Assembly (NCBI GenBank): GCA_008501585.1
Contig: QQUN01000022.1
Location: forward strand, 1 to 64,000
Direction: 5' to 3'
DNA length: 64,000 nucleotides
Source of the DNA: Pseudomonadota bacterium
GTDB lineage: Bacteria > Pseudomonadota > Gammaproteobacteria > Burkholderiales > Rhodocyclaceae
The notes under the pieces were generated by a model. The model saw only the letters and a list, made by a program, of their open reading frames with translations, was not told the DNA's origin and did not search any database. Below, piece after piece: positions 38,137 through 47,441 of the stretch. The translations under genes were made by a program, and so were the position numbers. Positions within the stretch are counted from its first letter, which is position 1; each line of letters opens with the position of its first letter.

Positions 38137-38955
38137 ATGATCCGCAGACGAGAACTGATCAAGGCGGCCTTCGGTGGCGTCGGCGCGCTGGCGCTGTCGA
38201 AGGCGATGGCGGCGCCGGCCGCAGCTCCGGCCAGCTCGGAGCCGATGCTGAGCCTGGCGCAGGCCATCAACAAGGCGGGGCGCCAGCGCATGCTGTCACA
38301 GCGTTGCGCCAAGGCCTGGCTGATGAAAGCGATGTCGGTGATGCCCGACAAGGCGGCCGAGCTGCTGCAATCGTCGATGCAGCTGTTCGATGCCCAGATG
38401 CAGGAGTTGTCACGCCTTCAGCCGACGGCCGAGGTGCAAACGGCCCTGGTGCAGCTGGCGGCCGACTGGCAAAGCTACCGTGCCGCCTTGCTGGTGCCGC
38501 CCTCGCCCGACAGCGCCGCGCAGCTTTATGCGCGCAACGAAGCCGTCCTCAATGCGGCCCATGCCGCCACCCTGGCCTATGAGCGTTCGTCCGGCACGCA
38601 GGTCGGGCGCCTGATCAACGTGGCGGGCCGGCAGCGGATGCTCTCCCAGCGCATGGCAAAGTTTGTCTTCTTCGCCCGCTACGGGGTCGAGGCGAAAGCC
38701 TCGGTCGATGCGCTTGCGGTGGCGCGCGACGAATTCGCCAAGGCGCTGGACCTGCTCAAGGCCGCGCCGCAGAACACGGCGCAGATCAACAACGAACTGG
38801 CGCTCGCCGACCAGCAGTGGTTCTTTTTCCAGAACGCACTGGGCGAGGGGAATTCGCCCAAGTCCATGCAGGTCATCGCGACAACCAGCGAGCGCATCCT
38901 CGAGCAGCTCAACCTGGTCGTCGGGCTTTACGAACAGCTGGCGACCACGAGCTAA
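38137..38955 (+). CDS. Exported PilJ/NarX-type sensor-domain protein with two P-box-like motifs
   Basis: A 272-residue protein with a twin-arginine-like signal (RRRELIKAAFGG, cleavage near AMAA at 23-26) and no other membrane segment, so it should be free in the periplasm. Two near-identical motifs, INKAGRQRMLSQRCAK (44-59) and INVAGRQRMLSQRMAK (160-175), start the two halves of an all-helical protein. They resemble the nitrate-binding P-box of NarX/NarQ (INxAGSLRMQSYR) and the PilJ N-terminal domain. There is no kinase or methyl-accepting domain. The ATG at 38137 is used; a GTG at 38119 would put residues before the signal. Expression is probably FNR-dependent. Nitrate or nitrite binding is inference. 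Confidence 0.85.
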   Translation: MIRRRELIKAAFGGVGALALSKAMAAPAAAPASSEPMLSLAQAINKAGRQRMLSQRCAKAWLMKAMSVMPDKAAELLQSSMQLFDAQMQELSRLQPTAEVQTALVQLAADWQSYRAALLVPPSPDSAAQLYARNEAVLNAAHAATLAYERSSGTQVGRLINVAGRQRMLSQRMAKFVFFARYGVEAKASVDALAVARDEFAKALDLLKAAPQNTAQINNELALADQQWFFFQNALGEGNSPKSMQVIATTSERILEQLNLVVGLYEQLATTS

Positions 38956-40013
38956 AACAGCCGCCCCTGGATGTCCGAGCCGGGCGCGACGAAGCGCGTG
39001 CTGTCGAGCGCCACATGCCGTGGCGCGATGCCCAGCCGCTTGCAGGCCAGCGCAAAGCGCTGGCGGTACACCTCGGCAAAGGGGCCGGCGCCACGCATGC
39101 GATGGCCGAAGCGCGGATCGTTTGCGCGGCCACCGCGCAGTTGCCGGACCAGGCTCATCACATGGGCCGCCCGCCCGGGGGCGTGGTCGGCCAGCCAGCG
39201 CTCGAACAGCGGCGCCACCTCCAGCGGCAGGCGCAGCAGCACATAGCCGGCCGTGCGCGCCCCGCGGGCGACCGCCTCGGCGAGCACCGCATCCATTTCC
39301 CCATCATTGAGCGCCGGAATCAGCGGCGCAAACAGCACGCCGACCGGGATGCCGGCCTCGGCGAGGGCGCGCACCGTCTGTAGCCGCCGGTGAGGCGCCG
39401 CCGCGCGAGGCTCGAGCGTGCGCGCCAGATCGGTCGTCAGCGTGGTGATCGAGACCATCACCTGGGCCAGGCCGTCGCGGGCCATGGGGCCGAGGATGTC
39501 CAGGTCGCGCTCGATCAGTGCGGACTTGGTGATGATCTGCACCGGGTGACGGCACTCGGCGAGCACCTTGAGGATCTCGCGGGTGATGCCGAGGCGGCGC
39601 TCGACGGGCTGATAGGCATCGGTATTGACACCGAGCGCGATGGGCGCACAACGGTAGCCCGGCGCGGCCAGTTCCTTGCGCAGCAGCACTGCGGCGTCCG
39701 GCTTCCAGGCCAGACGCGTCTCGAAGTCGAGGCCCGGCGACAGCCCCAGCCAGGCGTGGCTGGGGCGGGCAAAACAGTAGACGCAGCCATGTTCGCACCC
39801 GCGGTAGGGGTTGATCGAGCGGTCAAAGGGCACGTCGGGTGAGCGGTTGGTGGTGATGATCGTGCGTGCCGCGTCAACCTGCAATTGTGTGCGTGGCGGG
39901 GCGTCGGTCGTGTCGGCGGGCCAGCCGTCGTCGGTGGCTTCGCGCTGCCAGTCGAGGAAGCGGCTGTCCGGCGCCTGTCCGGTGCCGCGGCCTTTGGGGG
40001 GGGTGTCGTTCAT
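38952..40013 (-). CDS. PA0069 family radical SAM protein
   Basis: A 353-residue radical SAM enzyme with the cluster motif CEHGCVYCFAR in NPYRGCEHGCVYC. The conserved GVNTDAYQPVE, ITKSALIERDLDIL and ALDSTRFVAPGSDIQGRLF blocks match the PA0069/SplB-like group. The reaction is unknown; the relation to spore photoproduct lyase is structural only. The start at 40013 (MNDTPPKGRGTG) is chosen over an ATG 21 bases upstream. It is convergent with the P-box protein, sharing four bases, and divergent from the histidine kinase. Confidence 0.9.
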   Translation of the reverse strand: MNDTPPKGRGTGQAPDSRFLDWQREATDDGWPADTTDAPPRTQLQVDAARTIITTNRSPDVPFDRSINPYRGCEHGCVYCFARPSHAWLGLSPGLDFETRLAWKPDAAVLLRKELAAPGYRCAPIALGVNTDAYQPVERRLGITREILKVLAECRHPVQIITKSALIERDLDILGPMARDGLAQVMVSITTLTTDLARTLEPRAAAPHRRLQTVRALAEAGIPVGVLFAPLIPALNDGEMDAVLAEAVARGARTAGYVLLRLPLEVAPLFERWLADHAPGRAAHVMSLVRQLRGGRANDPRFGHRMRGAGPFAEVYRQRFALACKRLGIAPRHVALDSTRFVAPGSDIQGRLF

Positions 40014-40139
40014 GGCAGGGCCAGTGTGCCTCATGGGCGGGTGCCGCGGTCAAGCAGGGGTCAAGTCCGCGCCGCGAATGCCGAGGTAGACAAGGGAGCA
40101 AGACGTCGGTTTGCCGCAGCGGACCGCGGAGGAGGGGGC

Positions 40140-41816
40140 ATGACGGACCTGACACATGCAGTGGCGCAACTGTCGGCGCGTGCGCTGACTGACAGCGATG
40201 CGACGCATTGGGCCGAGATCGATGTGCTGATCGACAACCTGCCGGTCGGCGTGGCCTTGGTGGATGCGGCGCAGAATGTGCGGATCTTCAACCGCAAGGC
40301 CCGACAGATGCTGGATTTTCCGGACAGCCTGTTTGCCGGCCGAACGCCCAGCCTGCGCGAGTTGTTTCTCTACAACGCGCGGCGCGGCGAGTATGGCGAG
40401 GGCGATCCGGAGCAGTTGGCCGACGCCCTGATCGAACGCAGCCGCAAGCGCGAGCCGCACCAGTTCGAGCGCGACCGGCCCGACGGCTCGGTGCTGGACA
40501 TCCGCGGCGAGCCCCTGCCGGGCGGCGGCTTCGTGACCATCTGGACCGACATCACCGCACGCAAGCGGGCCGAGCGCGACGCTGAGGCCCGGGCCCGCCA
40601 GCTGGACCTGGTGATGGACAACGTGCCGGGCAAGCTGTCGTTTTTCGATGCCGACCTGCGCTGTGTCTACAGCAACAAGCGCGAGCTGGTGTTTGGTGGG
40701 GTGCAGACCGGCGAGGCCGGCAAGACCCTGCATGAGCTGGTCGGCGATCCGGTCTATGGCGATATCGAGGGCTACTTCCGCCGCTCGCTCAACGGCGAGG
40801 CGACCTCCTACCAGCGCCCCTTCCGTCGGCCCGATGGCAGTCCGGGCTACCTGCAGGTGAGCACCACGCCGCACCGGGCGCCCAGCGGCGAGGTCATCGG
40901 CTTGTTCTCGCTGGGCCTGGATGTGACCGGCATCATGCGGGCGGAAGCGGCGCTCAAGGAGCGCAACACCGAGCTCGAAGCGGCCAACCGCGCGCTGGCC
41001 ACCACGCACCAGCAGTTGGTGCAGACCGAAAAACTCGCCTCCATTGGCCAGCTGGCCGCCGGAGTGGCGCACGAGATCAACAACCCGGTCGGCTTCGTCA
41101 GCGCCAACCTGTCCACGCTCGGCACCTATGTGGGGCACTTGCTGGCCCTGGTCGATGCCGGCGAGCGCGGCCTGCGTGACGGCCTGCCGGCCGACAGCCC
41201 CGCCCTGGCCGCCTTCGAGGCGGCGCGGGCGGCGGCCGACCTGGATTTTCTGCGCGAGGACGTTGTCGCCTTGCTCGGCGAGTCGCGCGACGGGCTCGAC
41301 CGGGTGCGCCGGATCGTCCAGGACCTGCGTGACTTCTCCCGCGCCGGCAGTCATGAGCAGTGGCAGCCGGCGTCGCTCGAGGCCGGCCTGGATGCGACGG
41401 CGAACATCGCGCTCACCGACATGAAGCACCGGGTGACGGTGTGCAAGGCGTATAGCGGCATTCCCGACATCGAATGCCTGCCCTCGCAGCTCAACCAGGT
41501 CTTTCTCAACCTCATCGTCAATGCCGGCCATGCCATTGCCGATACCGGCACCATCACCTTGCGCACCGGGCACAGCGCAGACGGGGTGTGGGTGGAAGTG
41601 AGCGATACCGGCTGCGGCATTGCGCCGGAGCATGTCGGCCGCCTGTTCGACCCCTTCTTCACCACCAAGCCGGTCGGGCAGGGGACAGGGCTCGGCCTGG
41701 CGCTGTCCTACGGCATTGTCGAGAAGCACGGCGGCAACATCACGGTGCGCAGCACGCCCGGCGAGGGCGCAACGTTCCGGGTGTCGCTGCCACGGGTGCG
41801 CCCCGCGGCAGGCTGA
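40140..41816 (+). CDS. Cytoplasmic PAS sensor histidine kinase
   Basis: A 558-residue kinase with no membrane segments. Two PAS domains (about 28-145 and 160-280), a short coiled coil (about 275-300), a HisKA domain with phosphoacceptor His311 in LAAGVAHEINNP, and an ATPase domain with NLIVNAGHAI (N box), DTGCGI (G1) and GTGLGLALSYGIVEKHGG (G2). GAGGAGGGGG before the ATG at 40140 decides the start. No response regulator is adjacent, so it is an orphan kinase. The signal is unknown; the PAS domains could bind haem, flavin or a small molecule. Confidence 0.93.
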   Translation: MTDLTHAVAQLSARALTDSDATHWAEIDVLIDNLPVGVALVDAAQNVRIFNRKARQMLDFPDSLFAGRTPSLRELFLYNARRGEYGEGDPEQLADALIERSRKREPHQFERDRPDGSVLDIRGEPLPGGGFVTIWTDITARKRAERDAEARARQLDLVMDNVPGKLSFFDADLRCVYSNKRELVFGGVQTGEAGKTLHELVGDPVYGDIEGYFRRSLNGEATSYQRPFRRPDGSPGYLQVSTTPHRAPSGEVIGLFSLGLDVTGIMRAEAALKERNTELEAANRALATTHQQLVQTEKLASIGQLAAGVAHEINNPVGFVSANLSTLGTYVGHLLALVDAGERGLRDGLPADSPALAAFEAARAAADLDFLREDVVALLGESRDGLDRVRRIVQDLRDFSRAGSHEQWQPASLEAGLDATANIALTDMKHRVTVCKAYSGIPDIECLPSQLNQVFLNLIVNAGHAIADTGTITLRTGHSADGVWVEVSDTGCGIAPEHVGRLFDPFFTTKPVGQGTGLGLALSYGIVEKHGGNITVRSTPGEGATFRVSLPRVRPAAG

Positions 41817-41828
41817 ACACGTCCGGGC

Positions 41829-44800
41829 TCATTTTCCGGCGACCACCGGGATGCCCTTCAAGGCGCCGGACGCCGGCGCTTGTGGCAGCAGCTCGAGGGC
41901 GTTGGCGAATATCGGCGTGACGCCCAGGGCTTGAGCCAGCGGCGCCTCGACCTTGGTGACGGCCTGCAGGCTGGCGTGTTTGACATGGCCGAAACCACGC
42001 AGCTTGCGCGGTAGCTCGGCGAGGTCGACAGCCTGCGCATGCGTGGCGGGCGTCAGGCGCTTGAGCAGCGCGTCGACCTGGTCTGGGTAGTCTCGGGCCA
42101 GCGCGCGTTCCATGCGCCGCTCGGCGGTGCGCCCGAAGATGTCCAGCGCGCTGCCGCGCAGGCGCTTGCCGCGCGCCAGCCAGCGCATGGCGCCCATCAG
42201 CCAGGGGCCGAAGTCGCGCTTGATCAGGCGGCCGGCGGCATCCACTTTGGCCAAGAGCGGCGGCGCCATGTGGAAAGTGAGGCGCAGATCGCCCTCGAAG
42301 GTGTCACGCAGCTCCTCCATGAAGCGGCCGTCGGTGTACAGGCGCGCCACCTCGTACTCGTCCTTGTAGGCCAGCAGCTTGGCATAGCCGAAGGCTACCG
42401 CCTCGGTCAGGCGCAGCGGGGCGTCGGTGCCGACCACGGCACGCTCGGCCGCGCGCACCCGCTCGACCAGCGCGGTGTAGCGCGCGGCGTAGGCGGCGTC
42501 CTGGTAGGCGGTCAGATGCGCCACGCGGTGGGCGATCAGGGCGTCCAACGTCAGCGTCTTGTGGGCCGGTTCCTCGGCCAGGGCGAGCACCGCCTCGGGC
42601 TTTTCGGCAGCCAGCCGGCCGAGGTGGAAGGCCATACGGTTGCTGTCGACCGCCACCCCGTTGAGCACGATGGCGCGTTCGATCGCGGCGAGCGAGACGG
42701 GCACCCGGCCGCGCTGCCAGGCATAGCCGAGCAGCAGGATGTTGGCGCCGATCGAGTCGCCGAGCAGGCGCAGGGCGAGGTCGTAGGCGTCGACCGATTC
42801 CATCGCCTCGTCGCCGGCGGCGAAGCGCAGCTTGTCGAGCAGGGCGTCGGCATGCAGTTGGGCGTCCGGGTCGCGCACGAAGCGGTCGGTGGGGTTCTGG
42901 TGTTCGCTGGCGATGATGCGGGTGCGGCCGTGGCGCACGGTCTGCAGCGCTTCGGCCGAGGCGCCCACCACCAGATCGCAGGCCAGCAGCAGGTCGGCCT
43001 GCTGGGTGTCGATGCGTACCTGGTTGAGCAACTCCGGCGTCTTCGCCCAGCGGATAAAGGCCAGCACCGCGCCGCCCTTCTGCGCGAAGCCCATGAAATC
43101 GAGCTGAGAGCTGGCCAGGCCGTCGAGGTGGGCGGCCATCGACACCAGCGCGCCGACGGTGACCACGCCCGTGCCGCCGACGCCGGTGATCAGCAGGTCG
43201 TAGGGCGCGTCGTCCAGATGCGTGTGCGGCGTGGGCAGGTCGTGGATGAGGTGCTCGAGGGTGGCGGCATCGAGCTTGCCGACGCGCTTCCTGAGCGTGG
43301 CGCCGGCCACCGACACAAAGCTCGGGCAGAAGCCCTGCACGCAGGAGTAATCCTTGTTGCAGGACGATTGCTCGATCTGGCGCTTGCGCCCGAGCGGCGT
43401 TTCCAGCGGGATCACCGACAGGCAGTTGGACTGCGTGCCGCAGTCGCCGCAGCCCTCGCACACTTCGGGGTTGATGAAGATGCGGCGGTCGGGGTCGGGG
43501 TAGGCGTGCTTCTTGCGCCGGCGGCGCTTCTCGGCGGCGCAGGTCTGGTCGTAGATCAGCGCGGTGACGCCTTCGATGTCGCGCAGTGTGCGCTGCACGG
43601 CGTCCATCTCGCTGCGGTGATGGAAGGTGGTGCCCGGCGGAAACAGTGCGCCCGCGCCGTCGTATTTCTCCGGCTCGTCGCTGACCACGGCCAGGCGCTT
43701 GACGCCCTCGGCCTCGACCTGGCGGGCGATGCGCTCGACGCTGATGGTGCCGTCGTGCGGCTGGCCGCCGGTCATGGCAACGGCGTCGTTGTAGAGGATC
43801 TTGTAGGTGATGTTGGCACGGGCGGCGATGGCCTGGCGGATGGCCAGGCTGCCGGAGTGGAAGTAGGTGCCGTCGCCGAGGTTCTGGAACACATGCGGCC
43901 GGCGCGTGAAGTGGGCGTGGGCCGACCAGTCGGCGCCTTCGCCACCCATCTGGATCAGGCCGGTGGTGGCGCGGTCCATCCACGAGGCCATGAAGTGGCA
44001 GCCGATGCCGGCCTGGGCGACCGAGCCTTCGGGCACCTTGGTCGAGCTGTTGTGCGGACAGCCGGAGCAGAAATAGGGCAGGCGGCGCACCGCGTCGCCG
44101 GCATTCGACAGCACCTCGGGCGCGGTGAAGTCGCACACATGGCTGAGGCGGTCGAGCGCCGGGCGGTGGGCGGCCAGCCAGCGGGCGAAGGCCGGCATGA
44201 TGCGCGAGGGGCGCAGCTCGCCCAGCGCCGACAACAGCGGCGCGCCGTCGGCGTCGTGCTTGCCGATCACGCGCGGCCGGGCGCCTCGGCGGTTGAACAG
44301 CAGGGTCTGGATCTGCTCCTCGACCACCGGTGCCTTTTCCTCGATCACCAGCACTTCGTCGAGGCCGTCGACCAGCGTGTCGATGCGCGTCGGCTCGAGC
44401 GGGAACACCAGCCCGACCTTGTAGAGGCGGATGCCGGCCTCGGCCAGATCGTCGAGCGACAGTTCCAGCCGGCGCAGCACTTCGAGGAAATCGTAATGCG
44501 CCTTGCCGACGGTGACGATGCCAAGCGTGGCCTCGGGTGTGGCGCGGATCCAGCGGTCAATGCTGTTCGCCTTGGCGAAGGCGCGCACCGCGTCGAGCTT
44601 GTCGGCCAGGCGCGCTTCGAGCGCCAGGCTGGGCAGGTCGGGCCAGCGGTAGTGCAGGCCGCCGGCGGGCGGGGTGTAGTCGGCCGGCGGCGGGAAGTCG
44701 TGGCGCACGGCGTCGAGGTCGACCGTCATGCCACTCTCGACCACTTCCGAGATGGCCTTGAAGCCCACCCAGTTGCCCGAGAAACGCGACAGCGCCCAGC

Positions 44801-45428
44801 CGTAGAGGCCGAATTCCAGGTATTCGGCGACGTTGCCGGGGTGGATCACCGGCATGTGCCAGGCCTTGAGCGTGAGGTCGCTCTGGTGCGGCATGGACGA
44901 GGACACGCAGCCGTGGTCGTCGCCCAGCACCGCCAGCACGCCGCCATGCGGCGAGGCGCCGTAGGCGTTGCCATGCTTGAGCGCATCGCCGGCGCGATCG
45001 ACGCCGGGGCCCTTGCCGTACCAGACGGCGAACACGCCATCGACGGTGCGCTGCTCGTCGGTTTCCACCTGCTGGCTGCCGAGCACCGCGGTGCCGCCGA
45101 GTTCTTCGTTGATGGCCGGCTGGAAGGCGATGCCGGCGGCCTCGAGGTGCTTTTTCGCCTTCCACAACGCCAGGTCGTAGCCGCCCAGCGGCGAGCCGCG
45201 GTAGCCGCTGATGAAGCCGGCGGTGTTGAGGCCGCGCGTGCGGTCGAGCCGCGCCTGCATCAGCGGCAGGCGCACCAGCGCCTGGATGCCGGTCAGGAAA
45301 ACGACGCCGTGCTCGGCCTCGAAGGCGTCGCTGAGGGTGTAGTCGGGGCGTGCCAGTGCTGCCTCCGGCTCGGCCTGGAAGGCGAGCGCTACAGCCGGCG
45401 CACCCACCCGGGGTTCGGGGTGGCGCAT
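41829..45428 (-). CDS. Indolepyruvate:ferredoxin oxidoreductase, fused alpha-beta
   Basis: A 1199-residue, oxygen-sensitive enzyme that oxidatively decarboxylates aryl pyruvates to aryl-acetyl-CoA with ferredoxin as acceptor. Thiamine-diphosphate-binding and pyrimidine domains form the first 640 residues (FISGYRGSPLGGYD; GDGTYFHSG). A cysteine cluster follows (657, 660, 663, 669, then 690, 696, 701), then a gamma-type domain with ITGVGGTGVVTVGAL. In denitrifying betaproteobacteria such fused enzymes feed phenylalanine-derived phenylpyruvate into phenylacetyl-CoA. It is divergent from an Lrp-type regulator. Confidence 0.92.
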   Translation of the reverse strand: MRHPEPRVGAPAVALAFQAEPEAALARPDYTLSDAFEAEHGVVFLTGIQALVRLPLMQARLDRTRGLNTAGFISGYRGSPLGGYDLALWKAKKHLEAAGIAFQPAINEELGGTAVLGSQQVETDEQRTVDGVFAVWYGKGPGVDRAGDALKHGNAYGASPHGGVLAVLGDDHGCVSSSMPHQSDLTLKAWHMPVIHPGNVAEYLEFGLYGWALSRFSGNWVGFKAISEVVESGMTVDLDAVRHDFPPPADYTPPAGGLHYRWPDLPSLALEARLADKLDAVRAFAKANSIDRWIRATPEATLGIVTVGKAHYDFLEVLRRLELSLDDLAEAGIRLYKVGLVFPLEPTRIDTLVDGLDEVLVIEEKAPVVEEQIQTLLFNRRGARPRVIGKHDADGAPLLSALGELRPSRIMPAFARWLAAHRPALDRLSHVCDFTAPEVLSNAGDAVRRLPYFCSGCPHNSSTKVPEGSVAQAGIGCHFMASWMDRATTGLIQMGGEGADWSAHAHFTRRPHVFQNLGDGTYFHSGSLAIRQAIAARANITYKILYNDAVAMTGGQPHDGTISVERIARQVEAEGVKRLAVVSDEPEKYDGAGALFPPGTTFHHRSEMDAVQRTLRDIEGVTALIYDQTCAAEKRRRRKKHAYPDPDRRIFINPEVCEGCGDCGTQSNCLSVIPLETPLGRKRQIEQSSCNKDYSCVQGFCPSFVSVAGATLRKRVGKLDAATLEHLIHDLPTPHTHLDDAPYDLLITGVGGTGVVTVGALVSMAAHLDGLASSQLDFMGFAQKGGAVLAFIRWAKTPELLNQVRIDTQQADLLLACDLVVGASAEALQTVRHGRTRIIASEHQNPTDRFVRDPDAQLHADALLDKLRFAAGDEAMESVDAYDLALRLLGDSIGANILLLGYAWQRGRVPVSLAAIERAIVLNGVAVDSNRMAFHLGRLAAEKPEAVLALAEEPAHKTLTLDALIAHRVAHLTAYQDAAYAARYTALVERVRAAERAVVGTDAPLRLTEAVAFGYAKLLAYKDEYEVARLYTDGRFMEELRDTFEGDLRLTFHMAPPLLAKVDAAGRLIKRDFGPWLMGAMRWLARGKRLRGSALDIFGRTAERRMERALARDYPDQVDALLKRLTPATHAQAVDLAELPRKLRGFGHVKHASLQAVTKVEAPLAQALGVTPIFANALELLPQAPASGALKGIPVVAGK

Positions 45429-45571
45429 GTCTCTCTCCGCGGGGTCGATCGCTGCCGGGTGGCCCGGTCATGTCGCCCGTCATGATTTGTGGTGATAACA
45501 GTTTAGGTGCCGTCGGCGGTCTGTGCGTTCCCCTCTTGCCATGGATTGGCGAGAAATGAGAAGGTGTGTTC

Positions 45572-45585
45572 TTGATCTATGTCAA
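45572..45585. promoter_or_regulatory. FNR-like site in front of the Lrp-type regulator
   Basis: TTGATCTATGTCAA matches the FNR pattern at nine of ten fixed positions. It lies 14 bases before the GTG of the regulator and 144 bases from the divergent oxidoreductase start. The position would suit repression of the regulator or long-range effects on the oxidoreductase; no matching -10 box is obvious. Functional status is uncertain. Confidence 0.45.
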
Positions 45586-45599
45586 TTTGGAGAATGCCT

Positions 45600-46070
45600 G
45601 TGCTTGAGCGATTTGTGCGCCGCATTCTGGCCGAGCTGCAACGCGATGCACGCCAGTCGGTGCAGGAGTTGTCGGCGCGGGTCGGGCTGTCATCGACGCC
45701 GTGCTGGCGCCGGCTGAAGGAGATCGAGAAGGCCGGGCTGATCCGCCGCCACACCGTGCTGCTCGACCGCGAGGCCATCGGCCTGAAGGAATGCCTGCTC
45801 GCGCATGTGACGCTGGCGCGGCATGTGGGCACGGCGGTGGACGAGTTCGAGCGGGCCGTGCTGGCGCATCCGGAGGTGATCGAGTGCTATTCGACCACCG
45901 GCGACGCGGACTACATCCTGAAAGTGGTGGTGCCCGACATGAAGGCCTATGACCACTTCCTGCACAAGCAGATCTTCGCCATCGCCGGCGTGGCCAATGT
46001 GCGCACCGCGGTGGTGTTGCGCGAGGTGAAGTACGACACCGTGCTGCCGATCGACACCGAGAGCCCGTGA
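45600..46070 (+). CDS. Lrp/AsnC family transcriptional regulator
   Basis: A 156-residue amino-acid-responsive regulator. An N-terminal helix-turn-helix (about 1-55: ILAELQRDARQSVQELSARVGLSSTPCWRRLK) is followed by a RAM ligand domain (about 65-145) with the GDADYILKVVVPDM loop. I choose the GTG at 45600, seven bases after GGAG, because it yields the usual LERFVRRILAELQ start; ATG codons at 45579 and 45594 have no good ribosome site, and 45579 lies inside the FNR-like site. The divergent indolepyruvate oxidoreductase is its likely target, perhaps in response to aromatic amino acids. Confidence 0.9.
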   Translation: MLERFVRRILAELQRDARQSVQELSARVGLSSTPCWRRLKEIEKAGLIRRHTVLLDREAIGLKECLLAHVTLARHVGTAVDEFERAVLAHPEVIECYSTTGDADYILKVVVPDMKAYDHFLHKQIFAIAGVANVRTAVVLREVKYDTVLPIDTESP

Positions 46071-46082
46071 GTCGGGCGCAAT

Positions 46083-46106
46083 AAAAAACCGCCCCGGAGG
46101 GCGGTT
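46083..46106 (-). terminator. Terminator after dolP
   Basis: An 8-bp stem (46087-46094 with 46099-46106) and a CGGA loop. On the minus strand six U residues follow (complement of 46083-46088, partly in the stem). It closes the yraN-diaA-dolP unit and lies between it and the convergent lrp-type gene. Confidence 0.8.
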
Positions 46107-46126
46107 GGGCGCGGCCGCGACGGCGC

Positions 46127-46753
46127 TTATTTGTCGTTGCGCAGCAGGTCGAGCCGGCGGGCGTCGGCGTCGGAGATGTACTCGAACACCCGCACCACCT
46201 TGTTGACCCCGGCCGTGGTGCGCGCCACCTGGGTGGCGGCGTCGGCCTCGGCCTGAGTGACCAGGCCCATCAGATAGACCGTGGACGACTCGGTCACCAC
46301 CTTGATCAGGTGGGCCTGCACCTGGGCGGAGTCGATCATGCGCGCCTTGACCTTGGAGGTGATCAGCGCGTCGTTGCTGCGCGAGGTCAGGGAGCTGTGG
46401 CCGGCGACCCGCACGTCGTTGGTGACACCGCGGATGTTGGGCACCATGGCGATGACCTGCGGCAGCTGGTCGCGCGCGCCGGCGTTGGGCGCTTCGCCGG
46501 TCAGCAGCACGTTGCGGTTGTAGGAGGTGACGTTGACATGCACGTGGTCGCCGAGCTTCTCCTTGATCTGCGCGGCGGCCTTCCACTCGATGGCTTCGTC
46601 TTCCACATAGGCGCCGGAGCTGCGCCGGTCGGAGACCATCAGTGCGCCGGTGCCGACGCCGGTGGCCACCAGCGGAAAGCAGCCCTGGAGGGCGGGCACG
46701 ACGCCGGCGACGAGGGCCAGCGTGAGGACGGTGCGACGCAGGGAATGACTCAT
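46127..46753 (-). CDS. dolP: BON-domain outer-membrane lipoprotein DolP
   Basis: A 208-residue lipoprotein with signal and lipobox LQGC, then two BON domains (about 45-115 and 125-195) that bind anionic phospholipids. DolP (YraP) protects outer-membrane integrity and supports BAM function. The second BON domain contains KVKARMIDSAQV and VYLMGLVTQAEADAA. The start at 46753 (MSHSLRRTVL) is preferred to an ATG nine codons upstream inside diaA. It follows diaA by two bases; the yraN-diaA-dolP order is as in E. coli. Confidence 0.93.
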   Translation of the reverse strand: MSHSLRRTVLTLALVAGVVPALQGCFPLVATGVGTGALMVSDRRSSGAYVEDEAIEWKAAAQIKEKLGDHVHVNVTSYNRNVLLTGEAPNAGARDQLPQVIAMVPNIRGVTNDVRVAGHSSLTSRSNDALITSKVKARMIDSAQVQAHLIKVVTESSTVYLMGLVTQAEADAATQVARTTAGVNKVVRVFEYISDADARRLDLLRNDK

Positions 46754-46755
46754 TT

Positions 46756-47430
<675 letters not shown>

Positions 47431-47441
47431 TTACATTCTGC

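Noticed and set aside
42039-45485. A 1148-codon open frame on the plus strand opposite the indolepyruvate oxidoreductase gene.
   Set aside because: It is an antisense shadow caused by high-GC codon bias; the translation is low-complexity with no family motif, while the minus-strand protein has complete motifs.
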